Below, in pieces: positions 21,950-33,396 of a DNA stretch of 39,158 bases. The position numbers and the translations under genes are program-made. Each line of letters begins with the position of its first letter. Position 1 is the first letter of the stretch. The DNA lies in assembly GCF_000614125.1 (NCBI RefSeq), contig NZ_BAKJ01000043.1, positions 1-39,158 on the forward strand, given 5' to 3'. The notes beneath the pieces were generated by a model that saw nothing but the letters and a program-made list of their open reading frames with translations, did not search any database and had not been told where the DNA came from. The stretch comes from Bacteroides rodentium JCM 16496 (GTDB taxonomy: Bacteria; Bacteroidota; Bacteroidia; Bacteroidales; Bacteroidaceae).

Positions 21950-23989
21950 ATGAAATTGAATCAATCCATATATTCGCTCATTGCCGGCTTGATGCTGATG
22001 TGGTCGGCTTGTACGCCCGAAGAGTATGATATGGGCAAGAAGACGTATGAATCCGGCGACCTGGTGCAAGGCTCCGCCTACACCGTGACGGTCGAAGGGA
22101 ACAAAGTGTTGCTGAAGTCCAATTTGGCAGGTTGCACGCCGTTGTGGGTCACTCCCCAAGGACGTTCGCAGGAGGACGAGTTCGCCATCGAATTGCCTTT
22201 TGCCGGCTCTTACGAGGTGACTTTCGGGGCAGAAACGCCCGGAGGCGTGGTGTATGGCGAACCTTACACGTTCACGTTGCCGAAGAACGACTTCTCCTTG
22301 CTGGAAGACGAGAAGTGGTTCCTGCTTGCCGACAAGGATTTCAGGTCTGGCGACGCCCTTCCCGATGCCGAAACTCTGGCTGCGGGCATCAGCAAGAAGT
22401 GGTATCCGTGTGATGCCAACTATGGCATCGGGCAGTGCTCGGGGCCGGTGATGTATCTTGCACCCTACGACCCCGACGGCGACGGTGCAGGCTATACGCC
22501 GGAAGAAGAGAAGAACGGGGTCTATAAAGACATCATTTTCGGCACCGGCAACTGGAAGCCCAACTGGGACCCCGGTTTCCAAAGCTGGCTGATTCCGGAG
22601 GACGACCCCTATATGGACTCGTATATGACATTCAGCATGGATGCAGCCAACGGCTGCGTGGCCACGATGTATCGCGGTGAGGCCGGCACGAAAGGCTCCA
22701 GCACGGGAGTGGACATGGCAGGCAAGTTCAATATGAACCTTACGGACAAGGTAAAGCCGCTTATCTCGTTCACCGATTGCTATGCGATGCACAACGTGGG
22801 CTTTGACGAAGTTTGTTCCAACTACACACAGGACATCCAAATCATAGAACTGACCCCGTATATCTTGCAGTTGGTGACCAAGCGCACCAACTCCGAAGGC
22901 AACTGGTATCTGGTATGGAACTTCGTTTCCGAAGAGGTGATCAAGACCAAGGGCGAATGTATCCCGAAGGAAGAGAGCGGAAAGATAGAGAAAGTGGCGC
23001 CCGTGCTTCCCATCTTCGACAACTTGCCGACCGACCTCTTCACTACCGAAATCAACGGCGTGACTTACGTCGGCAACCAGATGAACTTCAACCTCGACCT
23101 TGAAGCCCCTTACGACTGGCTGTGGTGGAACGGCTCTCCCAACGCACAGCAGTGGGAAAGCGTGACAGGCGGTTCGTACAACGACACTTGGGCACCGGTC
23201 GCAGGCATCGAGGCCGAAGATTTTGAACTGATTCTGAGCAAGGCTTCCGACGGCACTTACGGATACGAATGTGGCGAAGCGAGCGGCAAGGTGGCCATTG
23301 CAAACGGTGTGCTGACCTTCGACAAGGAGATTACCATCCTGACAGCAACCAGCGACCAGCGTACGGTTGCCGTGACCGGAAACACGTTCACGGTACTCAA
23401 AGTGGAGGCTGGCGAAGCATTAACCATCGGCGTGCCCGAATCAAGGGACGAAAACGGAGAGGTGAACTCTTACCTGGTGGCAAACCTGCTTTACAAGAAA
23501 ATCACCACAGGCCCGACGGGACCCACGGAAATCAAGGTGGACAACAGCAAGCTGGAGGTCATCTTCGGTGATGGAAATCCCGACCGCCTGCGCATACAGC
23601 TTTATAACTCCTGGGGCGGCAAGAACGAATGCCTGGACATCACGAAGGTGAAGCTGAAAAAGAACCAGACGTTGACAATCAAGTACAAAGTGCTGGGCGG
23701 CATCACTTGGAACGAAGGGGCGGCTCCCAAGACCGTGATTATGGAAAACAAAATCGAGAATGCGTTTGAGGACGGCTGTTACGACTTGGGACACGCTTCC
23801 AACTTTGATACTGCCGCCGGAGCGGTTCAAACCGTATCGTTGACCAACACCACCGGGGCTACGCAGACCTTTGAAACAGATTGCTGCCTCGTCATCGGCA
23901 TCCAGAACAAGGGACTTGCCACTGTGGAAACGCTGGAAGACGGAAATCCGAATGTTCAGGTCGAGGTGGTTTCCATGACGATTGAGTAA
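21950..23989 (+). CDS. Surface glycan-binding lipoprotein (first of two, PKD-like N-terminus)
   Basis: The 679-residue lipoprotein (signal peptide ending MWSACTPEE) begins with a PKD/Ig-like domain (LVQGSAYTVTVEGNKVLLKSNLAGCTPLW, then SYEVTFGAETPGGVVYGEPYTF). A long region with a mixed beta pattern follows (KWFLLADKDF; TGNWKPNWDPGFQSWLI). The C-terminal module has RLRIQLYNSWGGKNECLDITK, which resembles a repeated module in the next gene. Its position right after SusD is where the surface glycan-binding protein normally lies. The ATG at 21950 is used because the upstream TTG at 21941 gives only three extra residues. The ligand is unknown; a plant beta-glucan is inferred from the operon. Confidence 0.75.
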   Translation: MKLNQSIYSLIAGLMLMWSACTPEEYDMGKKTYESGDLVQGSAYTVTVEGNKVLLKSNLAGCTPLWVTPQGRSQEDEFAIELPFAGSYEVTFGAETPGGVVYGEPYTFTLPKNDFSLLEDEKWFLLADKDFRSGDALPDAETLAAGISKKWYPCDANYGIGQCSGPVMYLAPYDPDGDGAGYTPEEEKNGVYKDIIFGTGNWKPNWDPGFQSWLIPEDDPYMDSYMTFSMDAANGCVATMYRGEAGTKGSSTGVDMAGKFNMNLTDKVKPLISFTDCYAMHNVGFDEVCSNYTQDIQIIELTPYILQLVTKRTNSEGNWYLVWNFVSEEVIKTKGECIPKEESGKIEKVAPVLPIFDNLPTDLFTTEINGVTYVGNQMNFNLDLEAPYDWLWWNGSPNAQQWESVTGGSYNDTWAPVAGIEAEDFELILSKASDGTYGYECGEASGKVAIANGVLTFDKEITILTATSDQRTVAVTGNTFTVLKVEAGEALTIGVPESRDENGEVNSYLVANLLYKKITTGPTGPTEIKVDNSKLEVIFGDGNPDRLRIQLYNSWGGKNECLDITKVKLKKNQTLTIKYKVLGGITWNEGAAPKTVIMENKIENAFEDGCYDLGHASNFDTAAGAVQTVSLTNTTGATQTFETDCCLVIGIQNKGLATVETLEDGNPNVQVEVVSMTIE

Positions 23990-24034
23990 CTGCTTAACTC
24001 CTAAATACGAATGAAACATTAATAAAGATTTGGT

Positions 24035-26698
24035 ATGATGAAGAACAAGATATTATTCGGAATAATGACACTCGTCATAAGTATGTTTGTGGCGGGATGC
24101 AGCGATGACGACTATGCCATCAGCAAACAGCCGTTGCTCACCGACGACTCGGTGGTGACGGGTTCGGCAGACGTGACCCCTACTTCGGCAACGCTGCACG
24201 GAACGGTAACGGGACTCGACGGACAAGCGGCAAGCGCTTACGTCGTCGGGTTCAATTATGGCGCTGCCTCCGATGCGCTCACCGAGAAGGTGACAGCCAC
24301 GGGCAGCAGCGAGTTCGCCGCCACGATAAGCGGCAGTGTGAACCAGACTTTCTATTACCAGGCTTACGTCACCCTGCAAGGCAAAGTCACCTATAAGGGC
24401 GAAGTGAAGAGCCTGGTGCTGACCAATGCCCGTGCCACTACCGGCGATGCTGCCGGCGTGGGTGCCAACAAGGCGACACTGGCCGGCTCGTTGGCAGACT
24501 TTCCGGCAGATGCGGAAAGCGGCATCATCGTGTCGGGGGCAGAGGGAACGGAAAACGTGCGTGCAGGCGTGCGCTTCGCCACCACGGCACAAAGCAACTA
24601 TACGGTAGAGGTGAAAGGCTTGCTGCCCAACACCACCTACCATTATGCGGCTTACCTCGACTTGGGCACAGGCGTGGTGTATGGAGAAGAGAAGTCCTTC
24701 ACGACCGCCGGGCACACTTTCGACCTTGACAACGACCTTGTCGACCTTGGGCTTTCCACCAAGTGGGCGAAGTACAACGTGGGTGCCGTGTCCGAATCGG
24801 AAATCGGCGGCTTGTACGGCTTCGGCGACATGACCGGTTTCAACACCAGCCTCGACCCCGCGCAGTATGCTTCGGCCGACATCTACAAGACAGCCGGTGA
24901 CATTGCCAACAAGGCATTCAACGGCAAGGTGACAATGCCCACCATCGCCGATTTTGAAGAACTCTTCACGCTCTGTGCCAAGGAGTGGACGGAGGTGGAC
25001 GGTGTGGCCGGCTACAAGTTCACCGGTCCTAACGGAAACTCCATCTTCTTGCCCGCCGCAGGTTCGCGCACGGAAGGCATCACGACGGGGGCAGGTGTGG
25101 AAGGCTACTACCTTTCCGGTTCCATCAACGCTTCCGACCCTCAGTTTGCCATGGGCTATCACTTCACCAACGGTACCGACAGGCGCATCACCACGCCGGT
25201 TTACCAGGCATTGGCCATCCGCCCGGTATCTGTGGCAAAGAACGTGCCTTTCAAGAAAGAGTTACTCTATAAGACGTGGGAAATCGACCTGAACACCGAC
25301 GGCTCTTACATCACCTTCCCCGGTCCTACTTATTTCTATGGAACGGACGACAGTTGGGCCACTGTCACCAACGGCGAGCCTGTGTTGGGCGACTCTTGGT
25401 GCTGGGCTGCCGACTTTGCCGGAAACTCTTGGGCTGTGGGCGGAAGTGCCGACAACTGCCGTGGCTATATGACCTTCTGGGAAGAAGAGGGCGTGAACAA
25501 AGTAAAAGTCTCGCAAGTGACCGCCGAAGGCACGTTTACGGAGAGCGAAGGCACCTTCGTCATCGACGAAGAGAAGAAGGAGATTACGCTCGACGTGGAC
25601 ATCCTCGCTCCTGCCAATTACGTGCCCAATTTTGTGGACGACAAGAAGAACCGTATCCGCATCCTCTCCCTGACGGAGACCTCCATGCAGTTGGCAGTGG
25701 TGCGCACCGACCCCGGCCAAGGTCCTTGCCTGCTTAGCGTCAACTACATCCCGCAAATCAACAAATATGGATATACGGCAAAGCTGACTTGTTACGGTGG
25801 AAATGATGCGGAGACTCCCGACTGCTGGAACTCGGCTACCCTCACGGTGCCGGCAGGCGAAGCCGGTCTGGGCACTTACACCCTTACGTTCAACACCGAA
25901 TATCCCCGTACTGCCGGAATGGTCTATCTGTTGGATTTGGTAGGCTATGCCAAAGACTATCCCGATGCCTTTGTCCGCATAGACGGCATCAAGGCTGACG
26001 GCGAAGAGGTGAAGTTCGATGCCGCCAAGTTCTTCTACGGCGATATCGAGGGGAACGGCAATTACCGCATTGAGATGGCAAACATCTGGGGATGCGGACA
26101 TAACGACAGCTGGAACGGCTTGAAAGACACGCCCTTCCAACCCGGCGGCGGTGAAACGACCAACGAAACGGCACTCGCCTTCAACCGGACATTCGAAGTG
26201 ACCTTCACCATTGTCTCCATTACAAGCAACGGTGCCGGCACCTATACGCCCAATCTGGTCACCGTCAGTCCCTCTTGGGTCAGCGACTGGGGCTACAACC
26301 AAGGTGCTACGTTTGAAGTGAAGTACGAGAACTTCCAGTACAGCCTTCTGGCTTCGCAGTTCGACATCAAGTACGAGGCCGCCGATTATGCCGCCGGTTC
26401 CATCATGACCTATATCGAAGTGGCGGACATCTACGGGTACTTCCCCGGCTTGCACGCCACGCTCGACAACCTCTACCTGGACGGCAAGGAAGTGACCGGC
26501 TACGATGCTTCCAAGGTGATTGATGCCAATGAGTCCCCAAAATACCGCCTGGAGCTTTGGAATTGTTACGGTTCCACAAAGGCAAGCGGCTGTGCTTTCG
26601 GCACTCCCGACGGCGACGTCATCAAGGAACTCGGCTTCTCTTCTTCCATGGAGGTGAAGTTCAGTTTCCATCGCTTGTTTGCGATGCCCCAATGGTAA
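24035..26698 (+). CDS. Surface lipoprotein with FISUMP-like domain and repeated C-terminal modules
   Basis: An 887-residue lipoprotein (signal peptide ending FVAGCSDDD). Residues 40-230 hold two Ig/fibronectin-like repeats: SATLHGTVTGL... and NKATLAGSLADF..., each followed by a YYQAYV- or YHYAAYL-type strand. Next, near 230-400, is a domain opening VDLGLSTKWAKYNVGA with GLYGFGD and ALAIRPV at its end, the pattern of the FISUMP domain. The C-terminal half contains two related modules, one with YRIEMANIWGC and one with YRLELWNCYG near the end, both also similar to the end of the previous protein. It is probably a second surface glycan-binding protein. The function is inferred from position and modules. 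Confidence 0.7.
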   Translation: MMKNKILFGIMTLVISMFVAGCSDDDYAISKQPLLTDDSVVTGSADVTPTSATLHGTVTGLDGQAASAYVVGFNYGAASDALTEKVTATGSSEFAATISGSVNQTFYYQAYVTLQGKVTYKGEVKSLVLTNARATTGDAAGVGANKATLAGSLADFPADAESGIIVSGAEGTENVRAGVRFATTAQSNYTVEVKGLLPNTTYHYAAYLDLGTGVVYGEEKSFTTAGHTFDLDNDLVDLGLSTKWAKYNVGAVSESEIGGLYGFGDMTGFNTSLDPAQYASADIYKTAGDIANKAFNGKVTMPTIADFEELFTLCAKEWTEVDGVAGYKFTGPNGNSIFLPAAGSRTEGITTGAGVEGYYLSGSINASDPQFAMGYHFTNGTDRRITTPVYQALAIRPVSVAKNVPFKKELLYKTWEIDLNTDGSYITFPGPTYFYGTDDSWATVTNGEPVLGDSWCWAADFAGNSWAVGGSADNCRGYMTFWEEEGVNKVKVSQVTAEGTFTESEGTFVIDEEKKEITLDVDILAPANYVPNFVDDKKNRIRILSLTETSMQLAVVRTDPGQGPCLLSVNYIPQINKYGYTAKLTCYGGNDAETPDCWNSATLTVPAGEAGLGTYTLTFNTEYPRTAGMVYLLDLVGYAKDYPDAFVRIDGIKADGEEVKFDAAKFFYGDIEGNGNYRIEMANIWGCGHNDSWNGLKDTPFQPGGGETTNETALAFNRTFEVTFTIVSITSNGAGTYTPNLVTVSPSWVSDWGYNQGATFEVKYENFQYSLLASQFDIKYEAADYAAGSIMTYIEVADIYGYFPGLHATLDNLYLDGKEVTGYDASKVIDANESPKYRLELWNCYGSTKASGCAFGTPDGDVIKELGFSSSMEVKFSFHRLFAMPQW

Positions 26699-26731
26699 GG
26701 GCACAAGGGTTTTGATTTGATTGACCACGCA

Positions 26732-26777
26732 GAGGCATACGGAGTTTCTAAAAGAAAGAACTCTGTATGCCTCTGTT
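26732..26777 (+). terminator. Strong 17-bp-stem hairpin after the SusCD/binding-protein operon
   Basis: CAGAGGCATACGGAGTT (26732-26748) pairs along its full length, with one G-T, with AACTCTGTATGCCTCTG (26761-26777) around a 12-base loop. It begins 33 bases after the lipoprotein stop and probably ends or stabilises the upstream transcript. Part of the sequence recurs at 39050-39083, so it belongs to a repeat family. Confidence 0.65.
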
Positions 26778-26830
26778 GTATTAGAACTGGGGGCAAAACC
26801 GGCAATGGAACGCAAATTACACAAATATCG

Positions 26831-26941
26831 TTTTATAGTCGAACAGAATTGGTTTGCGAAAAAATACAGAGTGGCTTACTTCTCCTCCTCCCCGGAGGAG
26901 GGGAATTAAGATACTCTCTCTATTCGCTTTTCTTTTCGCAA
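26831..26941. repeat. Composite dispersed repeat, copy 1 (parts A and inverted B)
   Basis: Part A (26831-26864, a TATAG-GAACAGAA-TTTGCGAAAAA stretch) is repeated with few changes at 39100-39134. Part B (26908-26941) is the reverse complement of 39123-39156. In this copy A and B are separated by a CTCCTCC/GGAGGAG palindrome, and the GCGAAAA and TTTTCGC ends form an inverted repeat. The surrounding gene-free region (26699-27482, 784 bases) contains this, the hairpin before it and a TGCA-rich segment. No coding gene is supported there. Confidence 0.7.
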
Positions 26942-27115
26942 CTACTATAACCAATCCGCAGATTATCAATATATGCGATTTGCATTAATTTGCGTAATTT
27001 GTGTTCCACCCTGCATTTTGGCTCTCCTTCCTCCGGTGCTCTTGTTTCCTTCTATGTTTGGGGATATAGTCATTGGATTGGGTGAAAATATAGTCGTCTG
27101 ATAATCAGTGTAATC

Positions 27116-27206
27116 CCACTGCAAAGCTTCTGCGTTCCTTTTGCAGTGCGACTGCAAAAAGTGTGCAATGACTTTGCAGTGGGCATGCAGCAACACTGCA
27201 ACGGGG
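27116..27206. repeat. TGCAGT/ACTGCA-rich intergenic segment
   Basis: Within 91 bases there are five alternating ACTGCAA and TTGCAGT cores (near 27119, 27140, 27151, 27174 and 27196) that can pair with each other in several ways. They lie in the gene-free stretch before the GH5 gene. It could be a regulatory RNA-like or protein-binding region, or a decayed palindromic repeat. Confidence 0.45.
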
Positions 27207-27482
27207 ATGCACCGCCCGGAATGAATGCACTTCATCCCTTCCTTCACCGTTCCAGCCGCTCCCTTTCTTTACGCTCCCTTTTGCATCAATGAAAGGATGG
27301 ATGAAGTGGCCGATGGAGCCTGGATATATAGGAAAAGTACTATATGCCACTCGATGATAACTTCTTAGTCCCCATAGGAAACATATTATACCGTTCCATA
27401 TAACATCGGGTAGGGGCGGTTTCCGCTTTTTGCACTATTTTTGTAGTCGATGATTTAACCATTATTTTAATACGTAAAAAAC

Positions 27483-28960
27483 ATGATGATGAATACCATT
27501 AAACATTTCAAATTTGCGGCTGTACTTTCAGCGTTCCTATTAGTTTGTATCATGGTTGCTTGTTCGGACAACGAAGGCAGCCCGCTTACTCCCCATGTGA
27601 AAATTGTGACGGGTGGATTGAACCTCTCCGCTTCGGGCGAAGGCGACCTTTTGTTGCTGGAAGCCGATGCCCCGGTGACGGTGACGAGCAATGCCGACTG
27701 GTGCAAGGTGTCGGAAAAGAACGAAGGAAAGATGCTTTATTATGCCACGGTGGAAGCCAATACGGAAACCTCGCCGCGCGAAGCTGTCATCAACATCCAA
27801 AGCGGCAACATCGCGATAGGCCGCATCAGCGTGAAGCAAGAAGCCGCCGCCAAACCCGAAGTGCCTGACACGGGTATGGAGAGCGATGCCACGGAACTTG
27901 CCTCCAAGATGTATGCCGGCATAAACATCGGCAATACGTTGGAAGCTACCGATGGCGAAACAAGCTGGGGCAACCCCCAGGTGAGTAGCACCTACATTGC
28001 CGGCCTGAAAGCTTGGGATTCAATGCCGTCCGCATCCCTTGCGCATGGAATTCGCACTTGAAGAACGCGGCCACCAACGAGATAGACCCCGCCTGGCTGG
28101 CGCGTGTGGATGAAGTAGTGGGCTACTGCGTGGCAAACGGCATGTATGCCATCGTCAATATCCATTGGGACGGCGGTTGGCTGGAAGACCACATCTTGGG
28201 CGGTTACAACGAGGCAATCAACACCAAGCAGAAAGTGCTGTGGACCCAAATTGCCGAGAAGCTGAACCACTACGACGAGCACCTGCTCTTTGCCGGATGC
28301 AACGAGCCGGGCATGAACGAGACGGTTGCGACAGACAACAAGTTCAAGAACGCGGAGGACATACGCACCATCATGAAGTACGAACAATCGTTCGTGGATG
28401 CCGTGCGTGCCACCGGAGGAAACAATGCCATGCGTTGCCTGGTGGTCCAAGCCCCGGCAACACGAATCAGCGATGCCACGGGCGGCGTATATGCCTTGCC
28501 TACGGATGTGGTGGAGAACCGGCTGATGGCGGAAGTCCATTTCTATGAACCGTACAACTTCTGCATGATGGAGAAAGATGAAAGCTGGGGAAATGTCTTC
28601 TGGTATTGGGGAAAGGACAACCACGTGGCAGGCTCGGAACACAACCCCACTTGGGGCGAAGAGGCGCACGTGAAAGAACAGTTCAAACTGATGAAAGCCG
28701 CGTTTGCGGACAAGGGAGTCCCGGCAATCATCGGCGAATATGCCGCCACGAAGCGCACGGTGGGCGAAAACCAGGAGATGCACAACAAGAGCCGCGCCTA
28801 CTGGAATGAGGTGGTCACCCGCGAGGCGAAAAACCACGGTTGTGTTCCCTTCTATTGGGAAACCGGCGGTGACATGAACCGTGGCACGGGTACGGCGAAG
28901 GAGGCTTATGCCATTGAGGGCATCATGAAAGGAGCCGCAGCCGGTAAATATCCTTACTGA
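27483..28960 (+). pseudogene. BACON-GH5_4 endoglucanase/xyloglucanase, one-base frameshift
   Basis: The gene encodes a lipoprotein (VACSDNEG) with a BACON domain (about residues 40-121: LTVTSNADW-like strand, then INIQSGNIAIGRISVKQ) and a GH5 catalytic domain. INIGNTLEATDGETSWGNP, GFNAVRIPCAWNS, NIHWDGGWLE, CNEPG (acid/base Glu) and IIGEYAA (nucleophile Glu) are visible, and the ending FYWETGGDMN is typical of GH5_4. The frame breaks at 28011-28017: one T restored in GCTTGGG gives ALGFNAVR and joins the two frames into about 492 residues. BACON-GH5_4 proteins in Bacteroides and GH5_4 in Prevotella cut xyloglucan or mixed-linkage glucan. Codon use matches the SusCD block. Confidence 0.85.
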
Positions 28961-29057
28961 TTGAGTGGTGGATAAAGACAGTTTTCAAAAGTATCATACA
29001 AATAGGTTTTATAAGAGGTTACAAAGATTGTTGATATAGTTTTTTTTGATTGGTTAT

Positions 29058-29090
29058 GGAGAAGTATGTCCGCGAGGGATATGCTTCTCC
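29058..29090 (+). terminator. 14-bp-stem hairpin between GH5 and the hybrid sensor
   Basis: GGAGAAGTATGTCC (29058-29071) pairs with GGATATGCTTCTCC (29077-29090), two G-T pairs included, around the loop GCGAG. A TTCTTT stretch follows. It lies about 100 bases after the GH5 stop and before the sensor promoter region, so it probably ends the GH5 transcript. Confidence 0.65.
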
Positions 29091-29177
29091 TTCTTTAAAA
29101 AAACTTGTCTTTCCTTGCTTTTCTGTTTGTTTTTCACTTCATTTGCAATAAAAATAACTTCCCTTAGCTCTGATAGT

Positions 29178-32100
29178 ATGAAAAGACTGCAACTATTGCT
29201 CTTGTGGGTTTGGATGGTATGTTTCTCTGCTGCTTCACACGACTACATGTTTAAACATTTGGAAGTGAAAGACGGACTTTCCAATAATCAGGTTAATGCC
29301 ATTTATAAAGATTCAAACGGATTCATGTGGTTTGGTACAGCTTCGGGGCTGAACCGGTATGATGGTTACGATATCAAGATTTATCGCAGCCAGAAGGATA
29401 ATGAGAAATCTATTCCCGATAGTTACGTCGAGGATATACAGGAAGATGCGTCCGGCAATTTGTGGATACATACGGGAAGTGGGTATGCCATTTACAACTC
29501 GGCTTACGATGTTTTCGACCGTAATGTGGAAGCCTGGATGTGGAATGTCGGTCTGACCGGAAATCCTTCACTTGTCTATATTGACAAGGAAAAGACTTTC
29601 TGGATTTATATGAATGGTAAAGGTGTTTACAGCTATAGGGAGGGGCAGAAAAGCGTTGTGGCAGTAGAAGAATCGGATAAACTTGTTGTGGAAGCCGAGG
29701 TGTCTGATATGGGAGAGTGTGCCGAAGGGATTCTGTTGGTTCTGAAAAACGGTGTCTTGGCATGTATCGACAAAGAAAAGCATAATATTAAGTGGGTCAA
29801 TCCAGCGTTGCCGAAGACCGCAGGGGGGCAAATGATGCTGTTTTTGAGCTGTTTGTCGATCGTAGCGGACGGGCGTGGATATTCAGTGTGGAAGGTGTGT
29901 GGGTTTATCACCTTCCGCAGAAGGTCTGGGAACAGCGTTCTCCACGAACGGACGCTTACAATACCGTACGTGCTGTGGCACAGGATAAATACGGATGTAT
30001 ATGGGTAGGCAGGGATCAGGATGGTATTGAATTGATAGAACCGGCAGGACGGGAAATCCGTCTGGCGAATGACCCCAATAACGGGCGTACTCTGTCCAAT
30101 AACACAATAACGGCTCTTTATGAGGATGAGGCCGGTACGATGTGGGTGGGAACCTACAAGAAGGGCGTCTCTTACTATAATGAAAGTATCTTCAAGTTCG
30201 GCATTGCGATGTAGGTGACATCAATTGTGTGGAGGACGGAGGCGATGATATCGTATGGGTGGGAACCAATGACCGCGGGCTGGTTCGCTGGAATAGCGTG
30301 ACAGATGAGCGTGTGTTTTTTTCGCATACGGCAGATTCCCGCTCTATCTCGAGTGATGTCATAGTCTGCCTTCTTCGGGACAGTAGCGGCAGAGTGTGGG
30401 CAGGTACTTTCTGGGGCGGACTGAATTGCTATGACGGGAACCGCTTTATCCATTACCGGTCCCGTAAGGGAGACAGCAACTCACTGGTCTACGATAATGT
30501 ATGGGCATTGGCAGAAGATGCGGACAAAAATATCTGGATTGGTACGTTGGGGGGAGGATTGCAATGCCTGAATCCTCAGACGGGAATATTTACCACTTAT
30601 TCTACAGGTAATTCAAACCTTGTGTCGGACTATATCTCATCCCTCTGCATCAGCTGTGACAATAATCTGATTATCGGTACTTCGGCAGGGATGGCTTTCA
30701 TGGACCTGAGAACCGGCGAGATTACAAATTTTGCAGGTACAAAGTCGGGTAAAACAAGACTTTCCAACCAAAACATAAATCAGGTTTACGAAGATAGTCG
30801 CGGCTTGCTATGGATAGCCACGCGTGAAGGCTTGAATGTGTATGACAACAAACGGGATGAATTGTACGAAGTGCCTATCAAGCCCGGTTTCTCCAAACTA
30901 TTGATATTGGGTATTACGGAAGATGAAAACAAAAGTATATGGGTCAGTACCGGAGGAGAACTGATAAATGTGGTGTTGTCCGTTGACGGCAAGACGGAGC
31001 AGCCCGTGTTCCGTTGCTATACTTACAACGACAAGGACGGGTTGCAGAGTTGTGACTTCAACCAGCGTTCCCTCAAACGACTGCATACGGGCGAGATTGT
31101 AGTGGGAGGACTATATGGACTGAATCGCTTCCGACCGGGCAACATAAAGTACAACCGCACATTGCCCAAGGTCATGTTTACCGGTTTCCAGTTGTTCAAT
31201 GAAGACGTGAAGGTGGGTGAGGAATATGCAGGACGCGTCATATTGCAGGAGGCTCTGAATGAAACAGAGGAAGTGGTTCTGGGTTATAAGCAGAATGTGT
31301 TCACGGTACTGTTTGCTTCGGACAATTTCGTGTTGCCCGAAAAGACTCAGTATTTCTATAAACTGGAAGGATTTAATGAAAACTGGCTGACGAGCATGTC
31401 CGATATGCATCGCGTTACCTATACCAATCTGGCTCCTGGGACTTATACACTAAGAGTGAAGGCTACAAACAGTGACGGATATGCGGGCACTGAAGAGGCT
31501 TCTCTGAAGATTGTCATTCTTCCGCCTTTCTGGATGACTCCGTGGGCATATATTGTTTATGCCCTTCTGATTATAGGGGTTATTTTCTTCTCACTCTATA
31601 GCGTACAACGTAGGGAGCGCAATAAGTTCAAAATTCGTCAGATAGAAGAAGATGCAAAGAAAAAGGAGGAGCTGAGCCAGATGAAGTTCCGCTTTTTTAC
31701 GAATGTCAGCCATGACCTGCGTACGCCGCTTACGCTGATTATATCGCCGATGGAAAGTATGATGAAGGAGATTACGGACGAAAAGCTGCGTGGCAAGCTG
31801 CAACTGATGTACCGCAATGCGCAGCGTTTGTTGAATCTGGTCAACCAGTTGCTCGATTTCCGTAAGAATGAGATGGCGGGACTGCATCTGACTTTGTCCG
31901 AGGGGGATATTGTGGCGTATGTGCGCAATATCTGTACTTCTTTTCTGATGCTTTCTGAAAAGAAACATGTGCATCTGACATTCTTCTCGGCTATGGAATC
32001 GCTGAATATGTCGTTCGACGAGGATAAGATTGGTAAAGTTGTGATGAATCTTCTGTCCAATGCCTTTAAGTTTACTCCGGATGGGGGACGTGTGGATGTG

Positions 32101-33259
32101 GCGTTGGAAATGTCGAAAGAGATTCCTGGGAAGTTGCTGATAAAGGTATCGGATACCGGTGTCGGTGTTAAGGATGAAGACAAGGAACGTATTTTCGAAC
32201 GCTTCTATCAGGTGGAGCAGGAAGAACCGGAACATCAGTCAACGGGTAGTGGCATTGGCTTAAGCTTGGTACGGGATTTTGTGACGCTGCATGAGGGTAC
32301 GGTACGTGTTGTCGACAATGTAGGTTCCGGTAGTGTGTTCCTGATTGAACTTCCGGTTAAACATGTGCAGGTAACCCCCCTTAAGCCTGCTCAGCTTGCG
32401 GAAGAGGTGGAAGAGCATGAGGAACTTTTGCCGGGTATGGAAGACGAACCGTTTCCGGATGACCTTCCGGACGATATGGAGGAGGGTAATGAAGATGAAA
32501 AGGAAAAGCCGTTGGCTCTGATTGTGGACGATAATGAAGATTTGGTTGCCTTCATGAAAGATAGCCTGAGCTTGTATTTCTGTATACAGTCAGCTTCCAA
32601 TGGTCGGGAGGCTTGGCAGAAAATACCGGAATTGATGCCGGATATTATAGTCAGCGACGTAATGATGCCCGAGATGGACGGGAATGAATTGTGCCGCTGG
32701 GTGAAGACCGATAAGCGCACGAGTGACATTCCGATGATATTGCTCACTGCACGGCAAGCTGTGGAAGATAAAGTGGAGGGGTTGACCATCGGTGCGGATG
32801 ACTATGTGACGAAACCTTTCAATGTGGAAATCCTGGTTCTGCGTATGCGCAAGCTGATTGACCTGAGCAAGAAGCGCAAGGCAAAGTCGCTCATCGACCC
32901 CGAACCAAGTGAAATAGCCATTACTTCACTGGACGAAAAGCTGGTGGAAAATGCCATCAAATATGTGGAGGCGAACATAGGCCGGTGTGATTTGTCTGTA
33001 GAAGAATTGAGCCGGGGATTGGGCATGAGCCGGGTACATCTTTACAAAAAACTCTTGCAGATAACCGGTAAGACTCCCATTGAGTTTATCCGTGTCATCC
33101 GTCTGAAAAGAGCGGCGCAGATGCTGCGCGAGAGTCAGCAAAATGTATCGGAGATAGCGTATCAGTTGGGCTTTAACAACCCCAAGTATTTCAGCAAATA
33201 TTTCAAGGATGAATTCGGCGTTTTTGCCCTCTGTTTATCAAGAAAGAGAGGGCAAATAA
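29178..33259 (+). pseudogene. Hybrid two-component system sensor/regulator, three one-base frameshifts
   Basis: After repair this gives about 1360 residues, full length for the family. In order: signal peptide, beta-propeller repeats of the Reg_prop type (MFKHLEVKDGLSNNQVNAIYKDSNGFMWFGTASGLNRYDG and many WVGT repeats), a Y_Y_Y domain, a transmembrane helix near 781-805, a HisKA domain (NVSHDLRTPLT, His near 845), an HATPase (NLLSNAFKF; GSGIGLSLV), a receiver (Asp in IVSDVMMPEMDG near 1160) and an AraC-type HTH. The breaks are a missing G in the run at 29823-29828, a missing base at 30206-30208, and an extra T in the run at 33221-33225. It senses oligosaccharide and activates the locus. The true start is the ATG at 29178; the natural stop is 33257-33259. 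Confidence 0.9.
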
Positions 33260-33396
33260 CAAAAGATACCCCTTACAGAAACATATTGTCTTTTAGGGGA
33301 ATCAAAAGCGCCTTTTGTTTCAACATCGGGAGGACTTGTTTTTGAAGGAAACTTTCTATTTTTACATCGGAGAAAATTCACTTTAAAAACAGTAAT

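Noticed and set aside
18759..26824. Long open frames on the - strand (such as 18759-20234, 20760-21920 and 25262-26824).
   Set aside because: They are antisense to well-supported SusC, SusD and lipoprotein genes with C-rich third positions, which suppress antisense stops. None shows a domain, signal peptide or plausible start.
28013..28960. Two separate genes for the GH5 halves, and similar splits in the sensor, GH31 and GH2.
   Set aside because: Each pair of frames joins with a one-base correction in the middle of a conserved family motif, so each is one gene.
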